Assembly: GCA_913056455.1 (NCBI GenBank)
Contig: CAJXMJ010000001.1
Span: 1,116,001 to 1,180,000 of the forward strand
Direction: 5' to 3'
From: an uncultured Fodinibius sp.
GTDB taxonomy: Bacteria > Bacteroidota > Rhodothermia > Balneolales > Balneolaceae
DNA length: 64,000 bases
A program made the position numbers and the translations under genes. Below, in pieces: positions 44,255 through 53,838 of this stretch. Below the pieces are notes generated by a model, which worked only from the letters and a program-made list of their open reading frames with translations, was not told the DNA's origin and searched no databases. How positions within the stretch are numbered: position 1 is the stretch's first letter; every line of letters begins with the position of its first letter.

Positions 44255-46438
44255 TTATTTTACAAACAGCATCTCCCGATAAATGGGTAACGGCCAATAG
44301 TCATCTGCTACATGACGCTCCAGATAATCGACCGAATCACGAATCTTTACCATTGCCGGCCGTACATTATCCTTTACATATGTAGCACTCTCTAACACCG
44401 ATTCTCCATTACCTTGAAGAACTATCTCTCGAAGCTCCTCCAAAGCATCGTTGAGATCATTTAAACCGGTATTTACTTTTTTAAGCATTTCAAGTGATCC
44501 TCTGTTCTCAAGACCCAATCCGTCAATGCGCTCTACATTATCGGCAAGCTCATTCATATATCGTACTGCTGCCGGATAAATCATCGTTTTTGCCATCGAC
44601 TCGGTTGTATCAGCCTCGATATTGAGCGTTGTTAAATACTGCTCAGCCCAGATTTCCTGCCGAGAATGTATCTCACGCTTATTAAGTACCTGGTGCCTCT
44701 CAAACAGATCAATATTTTTCTCATCTGTTAGCATTGGAAGAGCATCCATGGTGGTAGGAAGATTAAGCAATCCCCGTTTCTCCGCTTCTTTTTCCCATTC
44801 ATCGGAATATCCGTCACCGTTAAAAATGATATCATTGCAATCCGAAAGTGCCTCTCGAATCACTTCACCAAGCGACTCTTCCAAGTGTTCGCCATCTTCA
44901 ACCTTTTCCTCAAGATCAGTGCAAAGTTTATCAATGGCATCCGCCACAATGGTATTTAACACAACAATGGGGAACGAGACAGACTGACTGGATCCAACGG
45001 CACGAAACTCAAATTTGTTGCCGGTAAAGGCAAAGGGTGAGGTTCGGTTACGGTCTCCCGCGTGTTTGGGCAGTGAAGGTAATACGGGAGTTCCTAATCC
45101 CAATAGTCCTCTCTTCTTAGATTCCTTAGCTCCGCCATTTAATAGCTGACCAATAACATCTTTGAGTTGTTCACCGATATACGCCGAAATAATAGCCGGT
45201 GGAGCTTCATTAGCTCCCAGACGGTGGTCGTTACCTGCATGCGCAATACTAATACGAAGGAGATCCTGATGCTCATAAACAGCTTTTAAAACAGCGGTAA
45301 AGAAAAACAGGAACTGCATATTGTCATGGGGATTGTCACCCGGCTCCAACAGATTCATTCCATCACTGGTACTTAACGACCAGTTGAGGTGTTTACCACT
45401 CCCATTTAATCCATCAAAAGGCTTTTCATGCAAAAGACATTCAAAACCGTAATTACGTGCTATGCGCTTTAATGTAATCATCATCAACTGCTGATGATCA
45501 GCGGCAATATTACACGTTTCAAAAATGGGCGCAATCTCAAATTGCCCGGGTGCCACCTCATTGTGTCGTGTTTTGACGGGGATTCCAAGTTTATACAGTT
45601 CTTTCTCGGCCTCCAACATAAACGATAATACTCGTTCCTGAATAGTACCGAAATAGTGATCGTCGAGCTCTTGCCCACGCGGTGGCTTCGCTCCAACCAA
45701 CGTTCTCCCGGCCGTCATCAAATCTGGCCGACGATAGAAAAACTCCTGATCAATCAAGAAATATTCCTGCTCACAACCGGCGGTTGACGTAACCCGCTTG
45801 GCATCAACATCAAAAAGGTTAAGTGCCCTTTTGGCTTGCTTATCCAAGGTTTCATTGGAACGCAAAATAGGCGTTTTGTGATCAAGTGCTTCCCCGGACC
45901 ATGATGCAAAAGCAGTGGGAATACAAAGGTAGCAGCCATTATCATTTTCCATGATAAAAGCCGGTGACGTAGGATCCCATGCAGTATAACCTCGGGCTTC
46001 GAACGTTTGTCGTAATCCCCCGCTCGGGAAGCTGGAAGCATCCGGCTCACCCTGAATTAAGTCTGATCCCGAAAATTCGGCAATCGCCCCTCCTCCCTGG
46101 TTAGGAGTAATAAAGCTGTCATGCTTTTCAGCAGTTAGTCCTGTTAACGGCTGAAACCAGTGTGTAAAGTGAGTGGCCCCCTTCTCAGTAGCCCAATCTT
46201 TCATGGCCACAGCCACAGCATCCGCTACTTCAGAATTCAGCTGTTCCCCTTCTTCGATTGTTTTTTCCAAGTCTTTCCAAATAGCCTGGGGAAGTCGCTC
46301 CTCAAGGTCCTCTTGCTGAAATGTATTTTCACCGAATATTTCGGTGATGTTCATTGCCTCTCGTTCTTCACCATTCGACTTCGGTGACCAGTTTCGAGCA
46401 GCCGCCAAAGGATCGTATCGTCTCATTGCTTTTGTCAT
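44255..46438 (-). CDS. glnN: Type III glutamine synthetase
   Basis: 727 residues, the size of GSIII and much longer than GSI. Family signatures include [51 protein letters not shown] and [22 protein letters not shown]. It forms glutamine from glutamate and ammonia in the cytoplasm. GSIII is common in Bacteroidota and cyanobacteria. It is a single-gene unit, divergent from menA across a 280-bp AT-rich gap. ATG at 46438 or four codons later are both possible starts. Confidence 0.96.
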   Translation of the reverse strand: MTKAMRRYDPLAAARNWSPKSNGEEREAMNITEIFGENTFQQEDLEERLPQAIWKDLEKTIEEGEQLNSEVADAVAVAMKDWATEKGATHFTHWFQPLTGLTAEKHDSFITPNQGGGAIAEFSGSDLIQGEPDASSFPSGGLRQTFEARGYTAWDPTSPAFIMENDNGCYLCIPTAFASWSGEALDHKTPILRSNETLDKQAKRALNLFDVDAKRVTSTAGCEQEYFLIDQEFFYRRPDLMTAGRTLVGAKPPRGQELDDHYFGTIQERVLSFMLEAEKELYKLGIPVKTRHNEVAPGQFEIAPIFETCNIAADHQQLMMITLKRIARNYGFECLLHEKPFDGLNGSGKHLNWSLSTSDGMNLLEPGDNPHDNMQFLFFFTAVLKAVYEHQDLLRISIAHAGNDHRLGANEAPPAIISAYIGEQLKDVIGQLLNGGAKESKKRGLLGLGTPVLPSLPKHAGDRNRTSPFAFTGNKFEFRAVGSSQSVSFPIVVLNTIVADAIDKLCTDLEEKVEDGEHLEESLGEVIREALSDCNDIIFNGDGYSDEWEKEAEKRGLLNLPTTMDALPMLTDEKNIDLFERHQVLNKREIHSRQEIWAEQYLTTLNIEADTTESMAKTMIYPAAVRYMNELADNVERIDGLGLENRGSLEMLKKVNTGLNDLNDALEELREIVLQGNGESVLESATYVKDNVRPAMVKIRDSVDYLERHVADDYWPLPIYREMLFVK

Positions 46439-46718
46439 TGGAGTAGTTGGTATCAGTACTTTGTTAGAATTTTAAACTGCCCTAAATATAATCGATAGAT
46501 AACCCATAACACAAATTATTTAATTAATATTTTATTAACATATTATTTTTAAAGGCCTAATATAATTTTTTATTAACTTTTTTAATTAAAATTGGCGTAA
46601 TTGCCATTCCTGGCTAAATAAATTTAACACAAATTGAAAATAGCTTGTTTTTTTAAGCGAGAAATTTATTGCTATAATTGGAGCCAAACTTTTCCACAAT
46701 TTTTTCCGCAATTTACAC
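46439..46718. other. Divergent AT-rich promoter region between glnN and menA
   Basis: 280 bp with long A/T runs. It holds a small inverted repeat TGGC-N6-GCCA (46593-46606) and, about 40 bp before menA, TATAATTG, one mismatch from the TAnnTTTG promoter element. Nothing else can be supported. Confidence 0.4.
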
Positions 46719-47615
46719 ATGAATAGTTCGAAAATGCTGAGCATTTGGATCAAGGCTGCGCGTCCGCAAACTCTTCCGGCAGCTTTTGTTCCTGTCTGTG
46801 TTGGTGCTTCCTTAGCATATCATGATCAGTTACTTTCATGGGATGCTACACTCGTTGCACTACTATGTGCTTTTCTTATTCAAATAGGCACAAACTTCGC
46901 TAACGATTATTTTGACTTCAAGAAAGGGGCTGATACCGATGAACGGATTGGCTTCGATCGAGCTACAGCAAAAGGACTTATTTCTGCGGATGCAATGCGA
47001 AATGCCACTATTATTACCATGGGAGTGGCTTTTCTCTTAGGATTATACCTTGTTTGGCATGCCGGCTGGGTTATCTTCTGGGTTGGTGTGGCCTCTCTTA
47101 TCTTTGGTGTACTTTACACGGGCGGGCCCTTCCCCCTCGGTTACAATGGACTCGGGGATGTTTTTGTATTCATTTTTTTTGGCATTGTTGCCGTAATGGG
47201 AACCTATTATGTTAATGCCCTGGAATGGAGCAGCGCTTCCTTCTGGGCTTCATTAGCCGTGGGAGCACTTTCTACAAATATTTTGGTCATTAACAATCTG
47301 CGCGATGTTGAGCAGGATAAGGTTGCCGGAAAAAATACGCTTGGTGTACTATTCGGAGAAGATACCCTTCGGTGGGAATACCTGCTGATGCTGTTCCTGG
47401 CATTGGCCATCCCCCCTCACTTTTATTTTCAGCTGGGATATAGTGCAGCTATATTTCTCCCTTTTGTAACCGCCCCCTATGGATTTGTACAACTTTATAA
47501 AGTTTGGTTCTGGGATGACAAACAGAAATTTAATAAAGTATTGGAACATACGGCTCGTTTCATGACCTTTTATGGAATTCTGTTTAGCATAGGAATTATC
47601 ACAGATCATCTATGA
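46719..47615 (+). CDS. menA: MenA: 1,4-dihydroxy-2-naphthoate polyprenyltransferase
   Basis: 298-residue UbiA-family membrane prenyltransferase with eight to nine helices. It has AARPQTLPAAFVPV, the first Asp-rich motif NFANDYFDFKKGADTDE and the second NNLRDVEQDKVAGKNTL. It attaches the polyprenyl chain to DHNA in menaquinone synthesis. Its stop overlaps the menC start by 4 bp. Confidence 0.95.
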   Translation: MNSSKMLSIWIKAARPQTLPAAFVPVCVGASLAYHDQLLSWDATLVALLCAFLIQIGTNFANDYFDFKKGADTDERIGFDRATAKGLISADAMRNATIITMGVAFLLGLYLVWHAGWVIFWVGVASLIFGVLYTGGPFPLGYNGLGDVFVFIFFGIVAVMGTYYVNALEWSSASFWASLAVGALSTNILVINNLRDVEQDKVAGKNTLGVLFGEDTLRWEYLLMLFLALAIPPHFYFQLGYSAAIFLPFVTAPYGFVQLYKVWFWDDKQKFNKVLEHTARFMTFYGILFSIGIITDHL

Positions 47616-48682
47616 AGTTAGCCTGCTACTCATATCGGCTTCCATTCTCAAAACCACTGCATACAAGTGGACAAACATTTCATCATCGCAAGGGCTTTCT
47701 TTTATCACTCTCAACAAAAGAACAGCTGTTTTATGGAGAAGCAGCACCTTTGCCGGGGTTCTCTACCGAAACCTACAAATCAGTCCAAAAACTTCTGACT
47801 TCTCACAAACAGACAATCACCAAAAATTTATGCGCCCCAAAGCCAATTAACAAGCTTCAAGAGTTTTATCAGGATTTCAACATCCCTCCCTCTCTACAGT
47901 TTGGGATCGATGCTCTTGCATATCAGGTTGAAGCCTATAATCATGACCAATCACTACTCTCTTATCTATTCCCAGATGTATCCCCACAAGTTGAAGTCAA
48001 CGCCTTGGTTTCACTACAAGAAGAGGATGATTTAAAAGATGTGGTAGGTAATATGAGAGCCGGATTTAAAACCATCAAATGTAAGATCGGGCTTCAGTTT
48101 GATAAGGAGCTTGAGTTCCTTCATAAAATTAGAAACACATATCCTGAACTGACCATCAGAGTTGATGCTAATCAGGCCTGGGATCTGGAGAAAGCCCTGG
48201 ACCACTGTAATAAACTCGATAAACTGAATATTGAATATTGTGAAGAGCCACTGACCGAGACCACTCCAGCTAATCTTGAGCAATTATCTCAACAAACAGC
48301 CCTGCCTATTGCATTGGACGAGTCAATAACTCAACATTCTTACTGGCCAAATTTACTTCCTTTCACAAAATATCTTATTATGAAGCCAATGGTTGTTGGC
48401 AGCTTCCAGAAAAATATTGAAACAAAACGACTTGCAGACACTCATAATAACAAAATTGTGGTTACAACCAGCCTTGAAAGTAGCGTTGGTCGACATTTTA
48501 CAGGGTTAATAGCAGCAGGATTGGGAACCCCACAAACAGCACATGGACTTTCAACCGGTTTTTTATTTGCCCGAGATATTTTCCCAGAAAAAAAGGGAAT
48601 TTCAGAGGGATCTATTGATTTATCCTCCCGACATCTACAAACGATCAATTTTGACCAACAGCTTTTTACAAAACTTTTTTAA
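47612..48682 (+). CDS. menC: MenC: o-succinylbenzoate synthase
   Basis: 356 residues, enolase superfamily. Catalytic Lys is in TIKCKIG, metal ligands are Asp in RVDANQAW, Glu in EYCEEPL and Asp in ALDESI, and a second Lys is in YLIMKPMVVG. It dehydrates SHCHC to o-succinylbenzoate. It sits between menA and menE with a 4-bp overlap and a 2-bp gap, so the three genes form one operon. Confidence 0.93.
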   Translation: MKLACYSYRLPFSKPLHTSGQTFHHRKGFLLSLSTKEQLFYGEAAPLPGFSTETYKSVQKLLTSHKQTITKNLCAPKPINKLQEFYQDFNIPPSLQFGIDALAYQVEAYNHDQSLLSYLFPDVSPQVEVNALVSLQEEDDLKDVVGNMRAGFKTIKCKIGLQFDKELEFLHKIRNTYPELTIRVDANQAWDLEKALDHCNKLDKLNIEYCEEPLTETTPANLEQLSQQTALPIALDESITQHSYWPNLLPFTKYLIMKPMVVGSFQKNIETKRLADTHNNKIVVTTSLESSVGRHFTGLIAAGLGTPQTAHGLSTGFLFARDIFPEKKGISEGSIDLSSRHLQTINFDQQLFTKLF

Positions 48683-48684
48683 CG

Positions 48685-50199
48685 GTGGGTAACACAGACC
48701 AAATACCAACATTTACAACGCCCCGAGAAGATGACCTCTTCTTGGGTTCCAGCTTTGGTTTGCACTCTTATGGAGATCTCAAGCAATTTGAGCGCTTTTT
48801 TCTTCAATTCTTGTTCGATTTTGATCACAGCTTTGAGAAACCTGTTGGGTTTCTTGCTCCCTCTTCTGACACCCTTATTTTTGCAATTACCGCCTGCTGG
48901 AATCTTGGAATCCCCTTTGTTTCATTTGATACGAAAGCCACGTCGGAGGAACTTGATCGTCAGCTTGAACAGGTTGATCCCGGCTTAGTTTTTGTCGGGC
49001 AAGAGTTACAATCAAAAATCAACCATCCCGATGCCATAGATATCAAGCAGCTTGATATAAAACGATCTCTTGAAATTGATGTCATGCTTGGTTTCGAAGC
49101 TAAAAACTTTAATCCGAAAACTGACCCGGACAATATATTCGGATATTTTTTCACTTCTGGAACTACTACCGGTACCCCTAAAATTGTCCCACTCAAACGA
49201 CGACAGATGCTTTTTGCAGCAAAGGCCTCAGCCGAAAACTTTAAACCTCGCAAGAATCATTTTTGGTTACTTTGTTTACCATTAAATCATATTGGCGGTA
49301 TTTCAATCATTTTGCGATCTCTCCTTTATGGATCTGCCATCTTTCGGATGAAGAGCTTCCATCCCAAAATGATTACTACGTTTTTAACGGAAAATAAGCT
49401 TTTCCAAGCGGCTTCATTAGTCCCAACAATGCTGAACCGCTTGTTGGAGCGATCCGGTTTTTTTGTTCATCAAAACTTTAAAGCAATTTTACTTGGGGGT
49501 GGTCCTATAGATACCAACCTGATCAAGGAGTGCAGGAACAAAGGTATTCCACTGGTTCCAAGTTACGGTATGACCGAAACCTGTGCTCAAATTGCTGCCA
49601 ATCCGATTCTTAAACCCAGCGGTACATATGGACCGTTAAAAAGTGTAGGGACAGTATTTGAACCAAACAGAATTCAAATTCGAGATGAGAACGACGAGAC
49701 AGTAAGTATTAATACGGCAGGTGAAATATGGATTAAGGGACCACAAGTTTTTGACGGATATCTACAACTTGATAATAAAGACTTTTTTGATGCAGACGGA
49801 TGGTATCGAACGGGTGATTTTGGCTATTTTAATGCTAAAAAACAGCTTTTTATTGATTCCCGTCGCTCTGATCGCATCATTACAGGTGGTGAAAACGTAT
49901 CTCCTTTCGAAGTTGAATCTAAGCTCAATGAACTAAAAGATATCGACGAATCTGCCGTATTTGGAATATCTGATAAAGAATGGGGTCAAAAAGTTGTGGC
50001 CGCTGTAGTAACCGAAAAAGGAAGATCCATTAATCCCGTCACCATCCAAGAGGATTTAAAACAAATCCTTGCTGATTATAAAGTCCCCAAAGAGATTATT
50101 CAGGTTGAGGAGCTTCCCAAAACAAGGACGGATAAAGTTATCCGCAGCAAACTTCCTGAGCTGTTCTTAGAGCGAGCAAAACAAAGTGAAAAATCCTGA
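48685..50199 (+). CDS. menE: MenE: o-succinylbenzoate-CoA ligase
   Basis: 504-residue ANL-superfamily adenylating enzyme. It has the P-loop TSGTTTGTPKIVPL, YGMTETCAQ, GWYRTGDFGYF and the late lysine in KTRTDKVIRSKL. It activates o-succinylbenzoate with ATP and CoA. The start is GTG at 48685, two bases after the menC stop. The stop is 15 bp from the convergent purD. MenB, MenD, MenF and MenH are not in the window. Confidence 0.93.
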   Translation: MGNTDQIPTFTTPREDDLFLGSSFGLHSYGDLKQFERFFLQFLFDFDHSFEKPVGFLAPSSDTLIFAITACWNLGIPFVSFDTKATSEELDRQLEQVDPGLVFVGQELQSKINHPDAIDIKQLDIKRSLEIDVMLGFEAKNFNPKTDPDNIFGYFFTSGTTTGTPKIVPLKRRQMLFAAKASAENFKPRKNHFWLLCLPLNHIGGISIILRSLLYGSAIFRMKSFHPKMITTFLTENKLFQAASLVPTMLNRLLERSGFFVHQNFKAILLGGGPIDTNLIKECRNKGIPLVPSYGMTETCAQIAANPILKPSGTYGPLKSVGTVFEPNRIQIRDENDETVSINTAGEIWIKGPQVFDGYLQLDNKDFFDADGWYRTGDFGYFNAKKQLFIDSRRSDRIITGGENVSPFEVESKLNELKDIDESAVFGISDKEWGQKVVAAVVTEKGRSINPVTIQEDLKQILADYKVPKEIIQVEELPKTRTDKVIRSKLPELFLERAKQSEKS

Positions 50200-50214
50200 A
50201 TACATTATACTCTT

Positions 50215-51495
50215 TTACCCAATGTATTTCAGTCCTTTTGTACCAATATCCGACCGGTAATACTTATTGTCGAAATCAATTTTTTTCACTTCTGTATAGG
50301 TATTTTTAATAGACTCCTGTAGAGAATCACCGGCACCAACTACACTCAATACACGTCCGCCGTCGCTATAGATTTTGTCCTCCTCAGTTTTCGTCCCTGC
50401 GTGGAAAATGAGCGCATCTTTAGAAACATCTTCTATTCCCGTGATCTCTTTGCCTTTTTCATAATCCAATGGATATCCATCCGAAGCCATAACAACACTA
50501 CAGCGATATTTGTCATCAATTTTGATTTCTTTAGTATTCAGTTGTTCATTCACGGCAGCATCCATTAAATCCAAAAAGTCAGATTCCAATGACGGCAATA
50601 CTGCTTGCGCTTCAGGATCGCCCAGTCGACAATTAAATTCAACAACCTTGGGTCCGTCTTCGGTAATCATTAATCCGCAATACAGAATGCCTTTATACGG
50701 GTTTTCATCCAACAGCATAGCTGAAATTGTAGGTAGTATTACCTCTTTTTCCACGCGTTGCAGCATACGATTTCCTATTACGGGCGTCGGGCAGTAAGCC
50801 CCCATTCCGCCCGTATTAAGCCCCGTGTCGCCCTCACCAATACGTTTGTGATCTTGGGCATAGTGTAAAACCTTGGCGGTCTTTCCATCCGATATAACGA
50901 ATACCGATGCCTCATCTCCCCTCAAAAATTCTTCAACCACCAGTTTTTGCGCTGCATCTTCAAAGCGGTCATCTTCTTTTAATTCGTTTAATCTTTTTTC
51001 AACTTCCTCTGCCGACTCGCAAATAAAAACGCCCTTTCCACCGGCCAAGCCGTCAGCTTTTAATACTACAGGATATTCGTCCTTACTTTTGATAACTTTT
51101 AGGGCTTTGTCAAATTCATCACGACTATAAGTTTGGAAGTCCGCAGTCGGAATGCGGTTCTCCTTCATAAATTCATTGGCAAACTTTTTACTGCCTTCGA
51201 GCTGTGCCGCAACCTTGGATGGACCGAAAACCTTATGTCCTTTTTCCTCAAGGAAATTAGTAATACCATCTACCAGTGGCTTTTCCGGTCCTACTACCGT
51301 TAATGCAATATCATGCTCTTCAATAAAAGTAAGAACTGCTTCAAAGTCTGCCGGGTCAACATCTACGTTGGTACCTACCTGAGCCGTACCCGGATTCCCC
51401 GGGGCGATAAAAAGGTTATCTAACTTATCTGATTTGGCAATACTCCAAGCCATTGCATGTTCGCGACCGCCGCTGCCCAGTAGTAATACATTCAT
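50215..51495 (-). CDS. purD: PurD: phosphoribosylamine-glycine ligase
   Basis: 426-residue ATP-grasp enzyme of purine synthesis. It begins MNVLLLGSGGREHAMAWSIA and contains VGPEKPLVDGI, VLKADGLAGGKGV, HDHKRIGEGDTGLNTGGMGAY-like active-site residues (AQDHKRIGEGDTGLNTGGMG) and EFNCRLGDPEAQ. It joins glycine to phosphoribosylamine. A 149-bp gap with a terminator-like hairpin separates it from tpiA upstream. Confidence 0.96.
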   Translation of the reverse strand: MNVLLLGSGGREHAMAWSIAKSDKLDNLFIAPGNPGTAQVGTNVDVDPADFEAVLTFIEEHDIALTVVGPEKPLVDGITNFLEEKGHKVFGPSKVAAQLEGSKKFANEFMKENRIPTADFQTYSRDEFDKALKVIKSKDEYPVVLKADGLAGGKGVFICESAEEVEKRLNELKEDDRFEDAAQKLVVEEFLRGDEASVFVISDGKTAKVLHYAQDHKRIGEGDTGLNTGGMGAYCPTPVIGNRMLQRVEKEVILPTISAMLLDENPYKGILYCGLMITEDGPKVVEFNCRLGDPEAQAVLPSLESDFLDLMDAAVNEQLNTKEIKIDDKYRCSVVMASDGYPLDYEKGKEITGIEDVSKDALIFHAGTKTEEDKIYSDGGRVLSVVGAGDSLQESIKNTYTEVKKIDFDNKYYRSDIGTKGLKYIG

Positions 51496-51558
51496 AAATT
51501 GTCAGCTATTAAATATTGAAAAAAGATTATAAACTATTGGCTCTTGAAAATAAACTTC

Positions 51559-51590
51559 CAAGGTCCAAAGCTTCTAATTTTGGAACCTTG
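51559..51590 (-). terminator. Probable terminator after tpiA
   Basis: On the minus strand CAAGGTTCCAAAA can pair with TTTGGACCTTG, leaving a one-base bulge, and a T-rich tail follows. It is less regular than the other terminators of the window. Confidence 0.5.
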
Positions 51591-51644
51591 AAGTTGTGAA
51601 GTTTTTCAAACATCCCTATTTGTGATATACTAATACTTCAGCTC

Positions 51645-52424
51645 CTAATCACTTTTAGAAAGCTCCTCAGCAACATGGATAATATCCGTAAAACTATCAG
51701 CTTTCAATGACGCACCACCGATAAGCCCCCCGTCCACATCAGGCTGCTTAAGAAGTTCTTCAGCGTTATGTGGTTTCATACTACCACCATATAATATTCG
51801 AATATCGTTTGCAACATCATCGGAATAAAGATCAGCAACAACTTCCCGAATCATCGCGTGCATTTCCTGTGCTTGATCAGGGGTTGCCGTTTCACCGGTT
51901 CCGATCGCCCAAATAGGTTCATAGGCTATGACAAGATTAGAAGCATCTTCATCCTCAACACCGATTAAAGCAGCTTGTACCTGTTTCTTAACACGCAACT
52001 TATGCTCATTGGCTTTACGCTGCTCCAGCGATTCGCCAACACAAATGACCGGTTTTATTTCATCGTTCAATGCTTTATTGACCTTGGCATTTACCGTTCG
52101 ATCCGTTTCACCAAAATATTGGCGACGTTCAGAATGACCCAGTATTACATACTCACAATTTATCTCATTAAGCATATCGGTGCTTACTTCACCTGTAAAA
52201 GCACCATTGTCTTCAGAATGAACATTTTGGGCTCCCAGGGCAAGACCTCCTATATCTTGTAATTCAACAGAGGCCGTTGTTAACGAAATAGTTGGCGGAC
52301 ACACTAATCCATCAACAGACTCAGGCATATCTCCAATAATATTCTCTATACCCTGCAGAAGAGTTGATGTCTCTTTAGGTCCACAATTCATTTTCCAGTT
52401 TCCGGCAATTAAAAATCGTCTCAT
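51645..52424 (-). CDS. tpiA: TpiA: triosephosphate isomerase
   Basis: 259 residues. AGNWKMN holds the catalytic Lys, ILGHSERR the His, AYEPIWAIGTGETATP the Glu and flexible loop, and YGGSMKPHNA and GGLIGGASL bind phosphate. It interconverts DHAP and glyceraldehyde-3-phosphate. It overlaps the upstream lipoprotein gene by 4 bp. Confidence 0.97.
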   Translation of the reverse strand: MRRFLIAGNWKMNCGPKETSTLLQGIENIIGDMPESVDGLVCPPTISLTTASVELQDIGGLALGAQNVHSEDNGAFTGEVSTDMLNEINCEYVILGHSERRQYFGETDRTVNAKVNKALNDEIKPVICVGESLEQRKANEHKLRVKKQVQAALIGVEDEDASNLVIAYEPIWAIGTGETATPDQAQEMHAMIREVVADLYSDDVANDIRILYGGSMKPHNAEELLKQPDVDGGLIGGASLKADSFTDIIHVAEELSKSD

Positions 52425-53794
52425 TGTGATGACTCCTCACTGTTATCTTTATTAATAATTTTCTGAATACCTTGTATTACATCATCAAATTCATTGCCTA
52501 CATACTTCCTGATAATTTGACCATTCTCATCTACAAGGAAGCGGGTAGGAATCATTCGAATATTAAATTTTTCCAGTAACTCTTGTCGATCGAAAGCTTT
52601 TGCATCGGCTACCGGCCATGGCTTGACACGTTCTTCAAAAAAAGCATCCACTGTAACCTGACTTTCATCAAGAGGTAATGTTACTACCTCCAACCCATAG
52701 TTTTTATAGATACTGTGTATTACGACCGTTCGATCAAATTGCTGCTGATACAATTGATTGCTCAGTCTAGTTACTTCCAGAATATAAGGCGTTCCCGAAA
52801 GTGAATCACGGCTAATTACCTTGCCATTCTGAGAAAATTCAAACTTTGGAATGCTATCACCCGGTGATAGATAGTTGATGTCATAACTCATGGACTCAAC
52901 CCAGTTACTCGTTGAATCTTCGGGGTACGCCTCTTTAAAAGCAGTAAGTTCTTGCTGCGCCTGCTCTACCCTTGCACTATCGTAAAGCAGTTTTATTCTT
53001 TCGCGGGCAATGTATTTCGAATTATTGGCTGACTCTGTCATTTGCGATAATGAATCCAAATATACCAGCGCCGAATCAAGTCCCTTGTTCTCTGCCATAT
53101 ACCGTTTACCAAAGGTTGCCCCCAAATCACTCAAATCATCTTGATCATCAACAATACGAATGCGGTTCATCATTTGGGGTTTGTCAAAACTTTCCAGGAT
53201 TTTAATCGCCTCCCGAGCAGCAAATTTCGATGCAAAGGTACCTTCTTCCTCCTCATAAACATCCCAATATAGATTAGTCCATTTTTGGAGTTCTTCGCGC
53301 AGGGTATCCCCTTTAAGCTGTCCGGCCCGCGCCACCTGCATCACCCTCCGAAAATTCTTACCCAATCGCTGATAAGTTTCCAACGCATCATGCTCACGGG
53401 ATGCTATATTCAGCGTTTGCCTGATATTGGGAAGCTGGCCCGTAATAAAAACGGAATCATCCTCGGCCAGTATAACCCCTCCGCGCGCTAAATTTCTGTT
53501 ATTTCGGCTTACAAGGAAGGGATATCGCCGCTTCTCTTGAAATGTCGCCATTCCCGAAAAACTACCATTAGAATCGGTTACAGCATGATAAAGCGTATCG
53601 GCATCTACATTAGCAGAATCTTTTTGGATGATAGTAAACCCAATACCCGAAAAATCTCCACTGGTGTCTATTGAGTCTGAAACAGTAAAACTTCCGGAAA
53701 TGTGTGCCGTTTTTGTTTCCGATTCACTTGAACATCCCCAACTGAGTACCCCGACAATCAGAACAATAAAAAAATACTTTAACCTGGTTAGCAT
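52421..53794 (-). CDS. Thioredoxin-like lipoprotein lacking redox cysteines
   Basis: 457 residues. The lipobox is SWGC (about 18-21), followed by a beta-rich N-terminal domain (about 30-130) like the DUF4369 region of Bacteroidota TlpA-type proteins. A helical middle comes next, then a C-terminal thioredoxin-like domain (about 310-445; SPGDSIPKFEFSQNGKVIS, and MIPTRFLVDENGQIIRKYVG). Where CxxC should stand the chain reads YILEVTRLSNQLYQQQ, and the lipidated Cys is the only cysteine. It is probably a structural or binding derivative in the periplasm. It is coupled to tpiA by a 4-bp overlap. Confidence 0.78.
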   Translation of the reverse strand: MLTRLKYFFIVLIVGVLSWGCSSESETKTAHISGSFTVSDSIDTSGDFSGIGFTIIQKDSANVDADTLYHAVTDSNGSFSGMATFQEKRRYPFLVSRNNRNLARGGVILAEDDSVFITGQLPNIRQTLNIASREHDALETYQRLGKNFRRVMQVARAGQLKGDTLREELQKWTNLYWDVYEEEEGTFASKFAAREAIKILESFDKPQMMNRIRIVDDQDDLSDLGATFGKRYMAENKGLDSALVYLDSLSQMTESANNSKYIARERIKLLYDSARVEQAQQELTAFKEAYPEDSTSNWVESMSYDINYLSPGDSIPKFEFSQNGKVISRDSLSGTPYILEVTRLSNQLYQQQFDRTVVIHSIYKNYGLEVVTLPLDESQVTVDAFFEERVKPWPVADAKAFDRQELLEKFNIRMIPTRFLVDENGQIIRKYVGNEFDDVIQGIQKIINKDNSEESSQ

Positions 53795-53838
53795 ATAATA
53801 TTTCTGAATATGTAAGATTTTATTTTTTGATAACGTAC

